Below are positions 1 through 12,516 of a stretch of 64,000 nt of DNA, piece by piece. The stretch is from Echinostoma caproni (lineage: Eukaryota > Platyhelminthes > Trematoda > Plagiorchiida > Echinostomatidae). Positions within the stretch are counted from its first letter, which is position 1; every line of letters starts with the position of its first letter. A model generated the notes under the pieces. The model was not told the DNA's origin and did not search any database. It was given only the letters and a program-made list of their open reading frames with translations. The position numbers were made by a program, and so were the translations under genes. The DNA is taken from the NCBI GenBank assembly GCA_900618425.1, contig UZAN01039692.1, positions 1 to 64,000 on the forward strand, read 5' to 3'.

Positions 1-1285
1 AACGATACGGCTTGCTCAACTTCACCTTTTCATCAATTGGTCACGTATTCCTCGAATATTGTTCACAGGGGTTACTAAACACTGGATCGTTTTGAGTATC
101 CTTAAGCAGGTCTAAACAAAATCCTGTTCCATCAATCACTTGTGCATTTGCGGTGTATGTTCCCCATTATTTATCATTTTTACACAGCCTATGCTTTACG
201 TTCTTCATGTAACACCTTCGACGTGCAGACATGGATGACAGTGTTTCCTGTTCAATTCATTGCAGAATACTAAGCAATTGTGGTGTCCATAGTACAGAAA
301 GAGCGCCAACTAAAACAACGTAAATTCCAGAATCTCATTCTTCCACTATGATAAATGTGCTATCAATTAGCTCAAACTCATACTGATCAGTACTCCGAGT
401 AGGCAACGTATGTAAAAGCAAGGCATGCCGCAGTAGCTGACTGCACGCGAAAACCGTCATTTGTTTGTTTGCCGATAATCATTGACCACACAACAGAAAT
501 GTTTGAAAATGGATCGGTCTATAGCGACCTAAAAAGAACAGTGGGTAACTGTTCCGTTCCTCTACGTCGGAATTACCATTTATAAGCTTTCGTGTCACCA
601 AACCAACCGGCATCGCGAAACTTAGGTTCTTTACAGCACCAGAGACTTCATGATTTTTAGTTGTATGACTGCATTTGTAATTTTTCCATGTTGCTGTTTG
701 ACACGTCTGCGCGAAAACATTTCTCCTTGCCTGGAAATGAGCTTTAAATCACTTTGAATTTGTTGTATCCCAAAATATCAATGATAGCGTACATCCTGAC
801 AAGTGGTACTGGCCGTTTCATTCAAATTTTGTCGTCGTTACTATAGTGATCTATGACTGATAAAATCACTTTGCTGCTTTCTGAGTCCAGTCGGAACATC
901 ACAACAGTGCACAATTTCAGTCCTTCTACTGTCGAAACACTTAATCCTGAGATGCACCGGGTATGATTAGTAGCGCTGTTGCGAAACTTCACGAATTTCG
1001 GTACCGTCTTCTTGCTTCAACCCACACGAATTCGAAGATGTAACGGTCAATGTACTGATCGCATTGTGAGTTCCAATCCACTAGTCGTCATCAATTTTGC
1101 CATTGGATCATACATCTTATTTGGATCGATGGTGTGTGTGGAACAGTAACATTTCGCATTACTCAATCGATCGATCAATAGATTCATAAAGCACTTTAAT
1201 ACATATTATTTTCTATTATTTGCGGTAAGTTATTTATTAGCCTTGTTTACGTTTACTCACTGACCATATTTTCATTCTAATTAAG
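1..1285 (+). other. Probable synapsin intron, 3' part
   Basis: This stretch precedes the first synapsin exon in the window. It ends in a polypyrimidine-containing acceptor (ATTTTCATTCTAATTAAG, AG at 1284-1285). An in-frame stop at 1278-1280 shows that the reading frame does not continue upstream. I see no conserved synapsin domain C peptide and no recognisable repeat here. That it is intronic is inferred from the acceptor and from the missing N-terminal part of the protein. Confidence 0.6.
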
Positions 1286-2197
1286 AACCAAAACTGCAAG
1301 CATGCAATCAATGGGTCGTGGCGTCGAATCCGATCGTTCCCCATCAATAGTTTCACAAACATCATTCATTGCTTCTTCACAAACTAGTCAACCACCATCT
1401 ACAGTACGTCAACCGATGGTGTCACAAACAGGGGTAACTCAGATGATGGGTCCGCAAACCGGACAGCAACATTCCTTTATGAGTCAAGGTGGATTTTCAT
1501 CCACAATAACGCAGCAGCATTATACGCCTTCACAAAAAACATCATTTCAACAACAGCAACAACAACAACAACAACCACAACAGCACCAGCAACAACAGCA
1601 GCCGCAATCACAGTCGTCGATTCAACCGACAATCCCGCCAGCACCACCACAACAGCAGCAACCACCGCAATCTCAGCCATCCCAACAAACTTTCCGTCCC
1701 GCACCATCAGGATCATCTTCATCTCCTCTTCCAACAAAATTTGGCGGTCAGACCATCCCACCTGGTTCGTCATTTACTCCCCAAACAGATCAAGGCTCAA
1801 TGAGCAGTTTTAGCTCAACCTCATCGGTTTTCAGTGGGATTAGCACCAAAATGGATGGACATGTACCCAGCGGGCAAAATACACCAATTGGCCAAAGAGA
1901 TGAGCTCTCGACAGCATACTGTAGTTCAACATCCTTAACAAATCAAGTTTCAGGTGTTGGACAAATCAATCGGTCTTCTTCGTCTCAATCACAGCCGTTC
2001 ACACCTACACAAGTCAGTTCGTACGGTACTGGTTCCAACTGGCCTGGGGCTAGTCAGTCTAATGAAAATATAGTTGCCGCTTCTGCAGGTAGCACTGGTG
2101 GTCTATCAAGTACAGGAGGACCAATGCACGAATCCACCGATTCGTTCGGACGAAAGTTTACAAGCATTGGATCCAGTTCGGCTGTATCGCCTCCAAT
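1286..2197 (+). CDS. Syn: Synapsin, internal exon encoding the Q/P/S/T-rich linker (partial gene)
   Basis: This exon encodes the low-complexity linker between the ATP-grasp-like core and the C-terminal domain of synapsin, the phosphoprotein that tethers synaptic vesicles to each other and to actin. It begins after the AG at 1284-1285 with the last base of a split codon and reads TKTAS before the methionine at 1302, which is therefore probably internal and not the start. It runs open for about 300 residues and ends at a GTGAGT donor (2198-2203), leaving two bases of a codon. The peptide is rich in Q, S, T and P, with many SQT repeats near the start. A Q tract lies at about residues 83-100 counted from 1302, followed by PxxP stretches (PTIPPAPP, RPAPSG). 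There is no globular domain or membrane segment. Identity rests on phase-compatible joining to the diagnostic domain E exon at 6395. The linker alone would not identify the family. Confidence 0.75.
1548..1613 (+). repeat. CAA/CAG polyglutamine tract in the synapsin exon
   Basis: An interrupted CAA/CAG run encodes nine Q, then P, QQ, H, QQQQQ, P and QSQ. CAA predominates and the interruptions (CCA, CAC, CCG) are scattered, so the tract is less prone to slippage than a pure CAG run. The antisense reading of this tract gives a valine/alanine-rich open frame that is only a shadow. Confidence 0.9.
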
Positions 2198-5100
2198 GTG
2201 AGTGTATATTACAAATGGTCTGCATCTTCATACAAATAGGGTTTATTATGGTTTATAAGAACTGAATGATTTCGAGGAATCTATGTAAGACATTTTTTAA
2301 AAGTAACGCAATGTGTCGTGTGACTAACAAGACTATTCATTCCTTTATTTTTTCAATTTATTCCTGTAGATATACTTTACATTACACTTAGAAGTTTCAG
2401 TTGACCAGCGATTGACATCAACTTTGGGGTTCCTCCCGCATTTCCAAAACAAAAGATCCCATACAAAGAAATAAGGCATTGAAAAAGCCGGTTAAGAGCT
2501 CACGCAGTATTTTTCCTCTAAAACCTTAATACTGTGAATGAAAGCGCTATCGAGGTGAACAGCATAGCGAATGGCAAAACAAGCACTTCCCCGACTACAA
2601 AAAATCATATTTTGACTGAGCTCTTGCTGGCTTGTAACGGTAAATGTCTGAGTCAGTTTATTGAAACGCCTGTTAAGACTTTGATTGGATGAATTATTGG
2701 TAACCAGGTTTCTTGAATATAAATTGGGCCAGCTCTGTATCCAAAACAGACTCTTCACGTGAAATATCATATGTAATTACCCGCTGTTCGATAAGGAGTT
2801 GTAGATGTCTCGTTTCCATTTCATAAGTTTCCCTGCATTTGCTATTACTTCTATCACAGAGAATTTGTTCAATTGTTTGTGATAGATGTATTTATGTTTC
2901 GATCTAAGCTTCTAATACATTGTCCATCGTTCCATTATCACTCACCTAGCTATTTGTGAAAATATAGCACGGTACACTCAGCCTATAAAGTTGGTTTCGT
3001 TTCATTTAGGATATTTCGGCAGGCCAATCTATCGCGTATAAATAGATAACAGCAGAAATTATCGCACATCAACAGGAGACTAAAAATATGAATGAGTTCC
3101 CAATTGATTACGATTGGTGAAGTACTGCTTACCATGGAAACTGTAACTACCAAAAACGACATGACGAGAAAACCCAATAAAGGCTTAAGTTTATTTAACC
3201 GTTTCCATTTGACTACTCATGAGTAATAAAATCAAATCTAATATCAGTAATATCAAATGATGGATTGGCGAAAGTTCTCTACGGAGCAGCGAGATGTAGT
3301 TGGACCAATAAAATCAGGTTGATTTATCATGGAGTAAAAGAAGCTCAGTTCCTACTATTTTGGTTTCGTCCATTCGATTATCCACAGGCACCAAGTACCG
3401 TCAAATATCTTTGGCATAGATTCCACCTCATTGGATTTATTTTACTCCTCCTCATGTTAAATGTATTTTATTTGTGATGAAAATATTTGATAACTGGCAA
3501 AGAACCTTGTTAGAATGCATCAACTTTGCATACTTGATGTGTCCTTGTGCGGACGATAATCGCGAGCCTCCTGCTGCGGAATCAATATCATTGTCATTGA
3601 GCTGAACGATTAATGGACAATACATCAGGCGAATAACAACATAGAGGAAAAAACTGGTATCCAGTGCTTTTTGTCGGTTTTTCTTAAAAAATGTACAGAA
3701 AAATGTCTCTACTTTTCCTAAATCACATTTGTTAACTGAACTTTTGAGACAGTCGAGACAATGCAACTTAAGGTAACAAAACTGTAACAGTCCAGTTACA
3801 TGCGGTATTTTCGAAGCAATCAAAAATGCACACACAAAATAGAAGACAGCCTGCTATAAGAAATCATTTGCAAACTCATAGCACTCCGGAACTAAATGAT
3901 AGCAGAACACGGACAATTGATCAGGTTGACGCTGCGTACTTCAGTCTCTTTTCTACTACACAACTCGTCCCATAGTCACGATTTTAGAGCCGACTTCTTT
4001 CTATTTTCACAACCAACTGCTTCCATGCCTTTTCTTTCAGTTGCAAAACATCCTACATGGGTTGAATCATCGGGATTTTGGGCACAATACCTTTTAATCG
4101 TATGCCCAAATGCGCTCTTAATGCATTTAACCTACCTAAACAATCAAACGTGAACTAAGCATATAGGCCGCAATCGACTTTCCAGTTGAATGAGAACGGT
4201 CACGTTATCACGATCGACATCGGTCATAGGTTTTGGAGGCTTTATCAATCGCCCGTCTAATCATTTGCTATCAAAACTGCTTGACGAAATTCCTTTTCAA
4301 TGCGTTCGGAAAACCCATATATTTAGAAGATAACGGTCCTTGGTTTGTCACACGGGAGATTTGGTACATAATTAATTTAAATTACATTATATGTTGTTTC
4401 CTCACATAAAGATAGGCCATAAATTGGTAAGTTCCCAAACCGAATTAAGCTAGTTACTGTTCAGCAGCCCGCACGATCGCAACTCGAAATGTTTTCTCCG
4501 TGCTGAAGACAGGCATATTTCCGGGTGCACAAAATAGTATGAGCATAAATTACAATATCTGCGTGGTGCACGTCAGTGATTTTAATAAATATGTTCTTTT
4601 GTGCGTTTTTCTGCTTATACGCGGTTGTGTTGCAATTGATGCACCGAAAACCGTCATAGAAGTCAGAAGATAGCTGAAGCACAAGGCGTTTGACTGAAAG
4701 AAGTTAGTATATACGTGGATATTGTCATAAAGTGGAGTAATATAAAACACACCCGTGTATGAGCATCAAAATGTTAGAAGATTTGGGAAAATTCACGTTT
4801 TCGCTTGAGTTTTATCAATCCGGGTCTCTCGAAATCCATCGATTTCAACCAATTCCCTCAGTTTTGTTTTTCAAAGTGGCTTCGCCGGGTTGGCTTGTTA
4901 TTTTCTCAGTTGTCATTAGCTGCTTGCATGTTAAAACTTTGTGGCCGAGAACAGTACACCAAAAGCATTTATTCTAGCTTGTTTGTTCTATCACATCTCT
5001 GCAGTGTATCCCTGGAAATCGATGTTTTAAACTTTCGAATACTCTGCTAGTCACTTGCACATTCTGTCCATATTTTCATGATGTTCGTACAAAAACACTT

Positions 5101-6394
5101 GTGCATATTCTTCCACCCAGAAATTTGAAACTTTCTGGTCCATTTTCCTCATCATGTAGATCTGGAATTCGTTTGCAGCAGATAAGCTCTTTCCTGGAGA
5201 CGATGAACACTGTTAACCAATGACGTCGTCCAACTGCTTACTCAGAAAGTATTTTTTGTTCACTTAACAGAAGCAATTGTCAATAAAATTGCAAACTAAT
5301 TCTCTACTTGCTTGAGGTCCTTATTCGTCATTCGTCATCTACATTGAGGTTCAAGTAGATCCGAACAATCAACTATTACCGTAACCGATGGAAAAATTTC
5401 CTAACTTTGTTCAGTTTTGGGAAAAAACAGAGATAAATGCATCTATATTTGTTGGATGTAAAAATAAGACAAACCATGGAATCTGTATGAGAATATTTAG
5501 TTTTCACGAATATGCATCATGTACAATAATGATGTACATGAGCAGGTTGTTACAAATACAATTTAATTCCAAATAACCATATTAACCGCTTGATTAAAGC
5601 TAAACTAGTGCTTCTCAAAGCACTTGATTACATGTTCTCCGGCATTAGTGCTACCGCAATACATTCTTTAGCGTTATGGTTGCGCCATACATATGGGACA
5701 AATAAGTCTAGAAACGAATGAGGATCAATTTGTAAGCGGATATGATTATTAACTAAATCGCAGTTTTAGTTAGTCTGCAAAGAAGAACACTCGGTGAATT
5801 TCAACGCTTGAAAGAACTGTGTAAATTTCTGACCACGTTGAATCGTATCAGAGATGAGAATATGTTGGCCAAACTCGGAATGAAGCTCACAACCTTACAG
5901 GTAAAGAATAGGCCCACTGAGAACCCAACCAATGAGCAGCGGATCAGACCATTTGTCATTTTATTCGAGCCGAAAACAGCACACAATATGTCTTCACAAG
6001 CTGGCCTAACGCATATTCCTTCGTGCCTGTTGGTATCATCCTGAGGTATTACGTATAACCTAATCGTAACATCGTGAACCTGGTAAAACTATTTACCCAC
6101 TAGAATTGAATGCTACAATAATTGATATATACATATATATATATATATATCATATTGTTTAGAATGAGCTAAATGGGGAAACTCAATAAAACTTAAAAAT
6201 ATGCGCACAAAAAATAAAGTGATCAACGTATATTGTTACAGTTGCTTTTTGTTTAAACCTGGACCAAAAGGTAACTTAGGAATTGCAAGTTCGCTAGAAT
6301 CACTAACAAATTTCCTAACGTAAATTATTCAATCCAGCTATCACTTCAGTGACATGTGTATAAAGCTTATTTACCACTCTTTTTACTATTCTAG
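2198..6394 (+). other. Syn: Synapsin intron (4197 bp)
   Basis: The intron starts with the donor GTGAGT (2198-2203) and ends with the acceptor TTTTTACTATTCTAG (AG at 6393-6394). The phases match: the upstream exon leaves AT and the downstream exon supplies T, making an isoleucine codon. Inside I find an AT dinucleotide run at 6126-6150 and no coding segment I can support. Short open frames such as 3452-3835 (minus) and 3896-4153 (plus) resemble no family I recognise. Confidence 0.75.
6126..6150. repeat. AT microsatellite in the synapsin intron
   Basis: About 25 bases of alternating A and T with a single C interruption near the left end, about 245 bases before the acceptor of the last exon. 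Confidence 0.9.
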
Positions 6395-6590
6395 TTCCAG
6401 TGGAGGTTCCTACCAAGCACAACCCCAAACCGGTGGACAGATGGTCGAAAACAGTTCGGCTGGTGGACCAAGTCGGCCTTTTGTCCCTCCAAGGCAAACC
6501 TCCCTCCGCAGTGGCACAGGAGTAGAAGATTCGGATGATACAATGAAAAACCTCCGTAAAACATTTGCCGGTATTTTCGGTGACATGTGA
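6395..6590 (+). CDS. Syn: Synapsin, terminal coding exon with C-terminal domain E
   Basis: This is the last coding exon, with stop TGA at 6588-6590. After the split isoleucine codon it encodes 64 residues: a G/S/Q/P-rich stretch, then PFVPPRQTSLRSGTG, then an acidic link and the final block DDTMKNLRKTFAGIFGDM. The final block corresponds to the C-terminal domain E of synapsins (vertebrate synapsin I ends ETIRSLRKSFASLFSD), a short amphipathic helix needed for synapsin function at terminals. The RQTS motif (R-x-x-S) fits a PKA/CaMK-type site, which is inference. The exon opens after a good polypyrimidine acceptor and is in phase with the upstream linker exon. Together the two exons give about 368 residues of the C-terminal half. 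I am confident of the family. Splicing was not tested with transcripts. Confidence 0.88.
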
Positions 6591-6880
6591 GATAAATTGC
6601 AATATCCCTAATTTCCTGAATTCCACCTTCAATTTCAAGCTACAATTCCACGGTGATAAATACTTAATCTGTGTTGTCACCGCACTCGAATATAACTATC
6701 AGTTAATTATTCTGTTCAATCTAAGTACAGTCTTCTCTTATGATTTGTTCATAACTTAATATTTCATACGACATAACCCTCTACCTTGCGGCCAATTTTA
6801 TCTTCTTTCATTGATGTTCCAGCAATGAATTCTTCGAATTGACTTAGGTTATTAAAATTATTATAACAATTACATCCTCT
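6591..6880 (+). other. Syn: Probable synapsin 3' UTR
   Basis: AT-rich sequence follows the stop codon. The nearest poly(A)-type signal I see is ATTAAA at 6851-6856, with a GT-containing stretch about 50 bases further on. A canonical AATAAA lies much farther away at 7949-7954. The end of the transcript is therefore a guess between these sites. Confidence 0.35.
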
Positions 6881-8832
6881 TACTCCTCAGTCATCATCGT
6901 CATTGAGTGTCATGCAATTATGTGTCAGCCTATCTTACTTTATATCCAATCTTGAAAATGGCCTCTGTTTACTCTTCTCATAAGTCTATGGATGAGAAAG
7001 TGTGAATCTCATTATTCACGCTAAATTCTCCAAAGAGAGCCTAAAATGTGTTCGTTCCTCCTCATTCCAGCATGCTTTATGATCACAAATATATAAAATA
7101 TATCAAACAGTTGATCATATTACAAAGTGTGAAACACGATACATAAGTTACTTACGATTTTGATCGTACCCAAAAGACAAAGTAGTATGAGTTGCGAAAT
7201 TTCGTTCTGTATTTGCCATGGTTACCGAAATTGGTGGTGGTCCTTTTAAGCAATCCATGCGATTGTTAACTTTTTTATAACTATGACCAATTCTGTGACC
7301 CATCTTATCATCTCTGACTGTTATCTCTACTTAGAGGTCGTTACTCAATATTATCACCGACCATCTGTGACCTAAGATATTTATCCCCAATTTCCTCCTC
7401 AGTCCCTTGATGAATGTTTTTACATTTATCTATCCACTTTATTGCCGCGAATCACCAGTTTGCTCCCTAATCACAAGGAGTGCATGTGCATTGTTAGGAC
7501 AAACATGTGACTTAACAACAATCTGAAATGTACTATCAACGGGGTTCATACCTCGACTATTGATGTTGCCTGTTTGCTTGTTTGGAAGCACGAAAAACAA
7601 GCAGTGAGAAAATATTTGAATTCGTGTTCTTCTTGTCACTGATGGTTTGTAAAACCGAAAATGGGTCAGTTTGCTTATTGTTCGCACGTTTTAGTTGTGT
7701 TGAATTTTATTGATCGCTGAAAAAAACATTTTTTGCACCTGCGAACAAAATTTTTATGAATTATTTGCAATTTGTTAGGTAAATTTCGTTGATGCCCACA
7801 GGTGCTCTTTTGCGATTGAAGTCGATTTTACACTTTAAAATACACTGTCAAATGTGAGAATTGTTTTTCGAAATTAGCAGTGACAGCCAAAATATCTTAC
7901 GATTGATTGATTCCAAAATATTCCATGGTGGATCCGTCTACTCTTTCAAATAAAGTAGTACACTCAGAAAATCACACTTAATATTTGGTGAGCTCAGAAA
8001 ATGGAATTACACACAAGTTGACAACGCGTCCATCGAATTTCCTCAATAATTCTCTCTCACTTGTTACTTTGAACATTTGTTCTCAATTTGAGTTTCAATT
8101 GCAGTGGTTAGAGAGTCGCTAAACGCATATAAACCAAATTAAGTTGTACAACATTGATGACTTCCCATCAGCACCAAAAACCGATTTGTGCACGGCACAA
8201 ATGTGATGGCAAAATACTTCACAAACGTTTCCACCATCTCAATAGAGTAAATAATGATATATTGAGAAGTTCTTATTATGGGAAACTCAATTTTCCTAAA
8301 TGAGCATTTCTACGTCATTATGTTACAATGAAATATTTCAAAAATTTTGAACGTCCAGGAGGCTGAGAATGACAAAATACTGATTTGGATTTGCTAACAC
8401 TGCCATTATCAATTCATTGATGCTAACGTTTCCTTTTACCGGGCAAAATTCAATGTGGAATGAAAATAGATGTTTTCACCACCAGAGGTTTATAGACTGA
8501 AGATCGATATATCAAAAAAATATGCTGAAAACTCTTAATCCGTAAGCTATAGTGATCCCAATGAGACCGAAAACGCATAGGATTCATAAATTTGTTTCGC
8601 ATGGTTCCAGAAAAAACGTGCAATAAGTGTACAACGGGTAATTTTTTGTCTTTTATAATGCACCTTCGTAAAATAAATGAGGAATGAAGATTATTAGGTC
8701 TGAAATTGATTATAAAAATGTTAAACTCACTCCGTGTAAAAAGATCGTGATAGGAATTCATCGAAACTAATTGGTAAATAAATATTTTGCTTGCATTAAA
8801 CCGTTTGTAAACTGCAATCAACCGATTTAACG

Positions 8833-8850
8833 ATATATATATATATATAT
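8833..8850. repeat. AT microsatellite
   Basis: Eighteen bases of pure AT dinucleotide repeat. Confidence 0.9.
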
Positions 8851-10432
8851 GTAGGGAAGAAAATTGTTTGCCGAATGACAGATGTTGCTAATATAATGCT
8901 TATTCATTTATAATGGGAATTAAATTTTCAAGGACTGTTCAGTAGTGATGGGAGTGAAGTAAAAGCACGAAAAGCAGAACGTGTATGCCGATAAGAAAAA
9001 AGACGTATTCCAGATCAATAATTTGGGAATGAAACGATAACCTACTTTGTGTCCTTCATCCACAATTGGCATGTATCGTGTTGAACATTAGCATTTTCAA
9101 GAATCACCGATATCAGGTTCATGCAAAATGGTTATTGATGAAGTAAGAGTACGATAGAAGGTATGAATTTGTTGGTCTCTATAACGATTTGTTACAAAAG
9201 AATACGGGTCAAACGGAAGCCGTAAACAACCCGCATTTGAATGACGGCCGACATGCAGCTATTGCTGTTTATAGTTAAGGACATCACGTATGAAAACGTG
9301 ACTCATTCACTTGTGAAAAGGTCACTGATTTGAATGCAACAGGCCCAACAAATGATGAACTTTCTGTCACTTTATCCAACATGTTCTCTTCATGTACTTG
9401 GCTCTTGTAATACCAAAAGTTCAGTGGAGAAACAATGTTAGCAGAAACAAATATACCTGTCTCTCACTTTGTCCCATATTACTAATTCTAGGGTAAAAAG
9501 TCACCTCATTCACAGGATTACTTTTCCTTGGCAAACAGGAGCGTAAACGTTTATTTTCATAATTCATTGTTTTCCTTATTCCATATGCAAAGACAAACAT
9601 GGAATACGATTTTCCATCCTTTATATCAATAAAGGTGAACGGCCCTGTTCTTCACTGAAGCAATATTCCAATAGTACTGATAGGTTTGTGAGTACAATTA
9701 TAAGTTTTAGCAGGAAGGAACGTCTAAGGAAAATTGATGCAAATTGTTACAAACGTAACATCCTATTAGTGCAAGTCCGACATCTGAGAGAGTAGAAGTC
9801 AAACAGTCGTGATTAGACTGTGTTAGGTAAAAAGGGATCAGAAAAATTCATCGTACTTAACCGAGGTGGAGATAGAGGGTGGCTTTCGGTAATATTTGTT
9901 ATTGTTATGGTATTTCGTAACCTACATGTATTCAAACATAGAACATAGAACACTTAACAACCCACTAGACGGACACATTGTAACTACCAACTCTGGATGG
10001 ATATTTTATCCTCTGCTGTTTGTCAGTCAAATATTCCACGCGACTTATTATCCGTTTATACAATTCAACTTATTTATTTGAACTCACTATCAAATTCGTC
10101 TCCTATCTGGTACCCATTAGAGTTTCGACAAGTGAATTGGTAACCGTTATCGAACACCTGTTGATAGTGCACTCGTTCTTTGTCTAAACAATCCAGGCGT
10201 GAGCTAGTTTGTTTATATCCAAACGCAATATATTTATCCGGAAGTGAATTTTTTTACTTTAAATTTGAAACACTTAAGACACTTAAGAATGCTGACAAAA
10301 ATGCTACATCGGTAATGGTTGAGGCATAAAATTAACCCTTTTGCCCACTAACTCCCCCACCCTCGTTAGTTCGGATGAAGGGAACGATGTTCAAGCATCA
10401 TTGGGGTATAAAATCGAAAGAATCTCATACAC

Positions 10433-10449
10433 ATGATGATGATGATGAT
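10433..10449. repeat. ATG/GAT trinucleotide microsatellite
   Basis: Five to six units of ATG in tandem, outside any recognisable gene. Confidence 0.9.
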
Positions 10450-11160
10450 TTGGAATTTCGATGGTGTTAATTCGTCATTTGATACTTCAAAGTCTAAAAC
10501 ATAAACTTTATCTCAAGCTGCACACGTTTTAATGTGCAGTTAAACGAAACGTGAATGTGTGCTTTAAGACATTATATTACTTTGCGATCAGTTGCGTGTT
10601 CAAAGGTCATCCAAAAGCACCGATTAAAATCAATCATAGAAACGAGCCCTTTCGTTTATGTTTACCCCGCAACCTGAGGATGAAGACTCGTTCCCTTAAT
10701 TCGATAGAGTCAGAGGAGCACAGTGATACATTTGTGATAGCTCTAGAGATAGATAGATATCTTTCTAAAAGCTCAGGTTACCACTGTTTACCCAATAGGT
10801 TCCTATTTAATCTAACTGATTCTACTACTTACTTACCACTTACTATTTATTTACATACTACTTGCTACACAACTCACACCATCAATTTTCAGAATATGGT
10901 TTACTTATTCGGCTAAGCTTTATACCGTGTAGACATAAGTTGAAAACCCATCATAATTACCAACATCATGTTTGTTCATGCACAGTTTTGGGAAGAAGAA
11001 ATCAGTATTCCTTTAACACACAAGATCAACATGTTTACGATTAATGTTTGGATTGGTGATAGTTTTGACTACTTTCGGAGAACTCATGTGGAGAAATTAT
11101 GGAAAACAACTTTCGTAAAACATTACAATAAACAAACGCTTCGGCCATTGTGAAAAACAA

Positions 11161-11188
11161 CCTAGGTCAACCTAGGTCGCCTAGGTCA
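11161..11188 (+). promoter_or_regulatory. Triple CCTAGGTC repeat containing AGGTCA-type direct repeats
   Basis: CCTAGGTC occurs three times within 28 bases (11161, 11171, 11180). It includes hexamers AGGTCA (11164-11169), AGGTCG (11174-11179) and AGGTCA (11183-11188), all in the same orientation with spacers of 4 and 3 bases. AGGTCA is the half-site of many nuclear receptors, and DR4/DR3 spacing is typical for RXR-type heterodimers. The spacing is visible in the sequence. Any regulatory role is inference, because no promoter or gene lies nearby. Confidence 0.35.
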
Positions 11189-12493
11189 ATGGGACACTCG
11201 TCTGGAGAAGGTTTCGAATTGTTCAACCAAAAACGGTAGTTTAAAAGGCCCGAACAGATCTTGAGAGCGAAATAAAATGATCTTTATGAAGAATCAGTTA
11301 TAGGCTTCTCCCATACAAAATGAAACAACGCATTACATGTTAAATAGTTCTCTGAGTTTTCGTTATTTTTCCTAAACAATGCACACGCCATCCGTGATTA
11401 AACACCAGGTAATCCCGGGTTCCACATATAGATTTTCCGATTCCCCAAAGGATAACTTGGAACGCTATACAAGCAATGTGAACTATGAAACTATTTCGAG
11501 TTACAGTGGTTCAGTAGTTAATATAGTCCACTTGAAAAAATTGAGTAATTAAGACGAACAACAGGATAATGTCGTAATTCGAAAAATAAGCCGGTACTGT
11601 GACAGTCAGTGGTCGTGAGTAGCACACAAGTGTATCTTCGTTGTTATACTCCAGCGAACATAGTTCATTTTGCTCAACGATGCAATTTCCTTCAGTTTAA
11701 TAATTAATATTATAAATTCTTCTCAAAAGGAGTATTTGGCCGTTGAACAGCATTGTACAACCAAGGAAAACATAATAATATAATATCTTTGGGCTGCCAG
11801 CGGAAAAATGGAATAGGTCGAGTAAAGATATCCCCAACGAATTGGAAATATTTTAATTTGATGACATGTATATATGGTTTTTGAATTTGAAAAATAATTT
11901 ATTGCTATGATAAAATTACCAGTAGATTACATGAAACGGAAGTAGACCCAATGTTCCGGAAACAGCTCATGCTACTTTCAACGGCATTTAATTATGTAAA
12001 TCTTCAAATTATAATATAAACCTGAAACGTACTACTTCCGAGGCAAATGCAAATTTAGGCCATAAGCACTGATTTTGCTAACTATAGCTTTGTTCATATG
12101 ACCTATGTTTGGCTTTCACTTCACGAGAGATGTTGATTTATCTCTTTGTTGTAGCGGTGACAGCGTAAACCAAACTGAACATATTGCTTGTTTGAACACG
12201 TTGTTCTGTTTTGCTGCCGCATATGATCGATGACACAGGAGCTACACACTGGCTCATAAATCTCCGGCAAGCGGCGTGAGAATTTGGTTTATTCCAAAGT
12301 ACGCGAAAGATGTTGTAGCAAATGACCATCAAACCATCGACTATATATGTTCAGTGGGCCTTAATCAGTTTATTTGTTGTGACACATTCGTCTGTGTGAT
12401 GTTTTGTTCACGTTTACTTGTACCACAGTCCTTTGAGGGCTCTAAAAGTGAGGATCCACTTCTTGATGGCGTGAAATAAACCGCATGAAACCT

Positions 12494-12516
12494 CCGATTT
12501 TTTAGTTAAAAATCGG
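12494..12516. other. Perfect 9-bp hairpin
   Basis: CCGATTTTT (12494-12502) is the exact reverse complement of AAAAATCGG (12508-12516), with a 5-base loop. No flanking gene is evident, so it is recorded only as a structure. Confidence 0.6.

Noticed and set aside
1477..1773. Antisense open frame rich in valine and alanine
   Set aside because: It is the mirror of the CAA/CAG tract in the synapsin exon and has no independent support.
3355..3385. Minus-strand ATGGACGAAACC as a hammerhead
   Set aside because: The upstream sequence has CTGTGGA instead of CUGANGA and no helix II.
6315..6680. Minus-strand 121-codon frame
   Set aside because: It overlaps the terminal synapsin exon and is a shadow of it.
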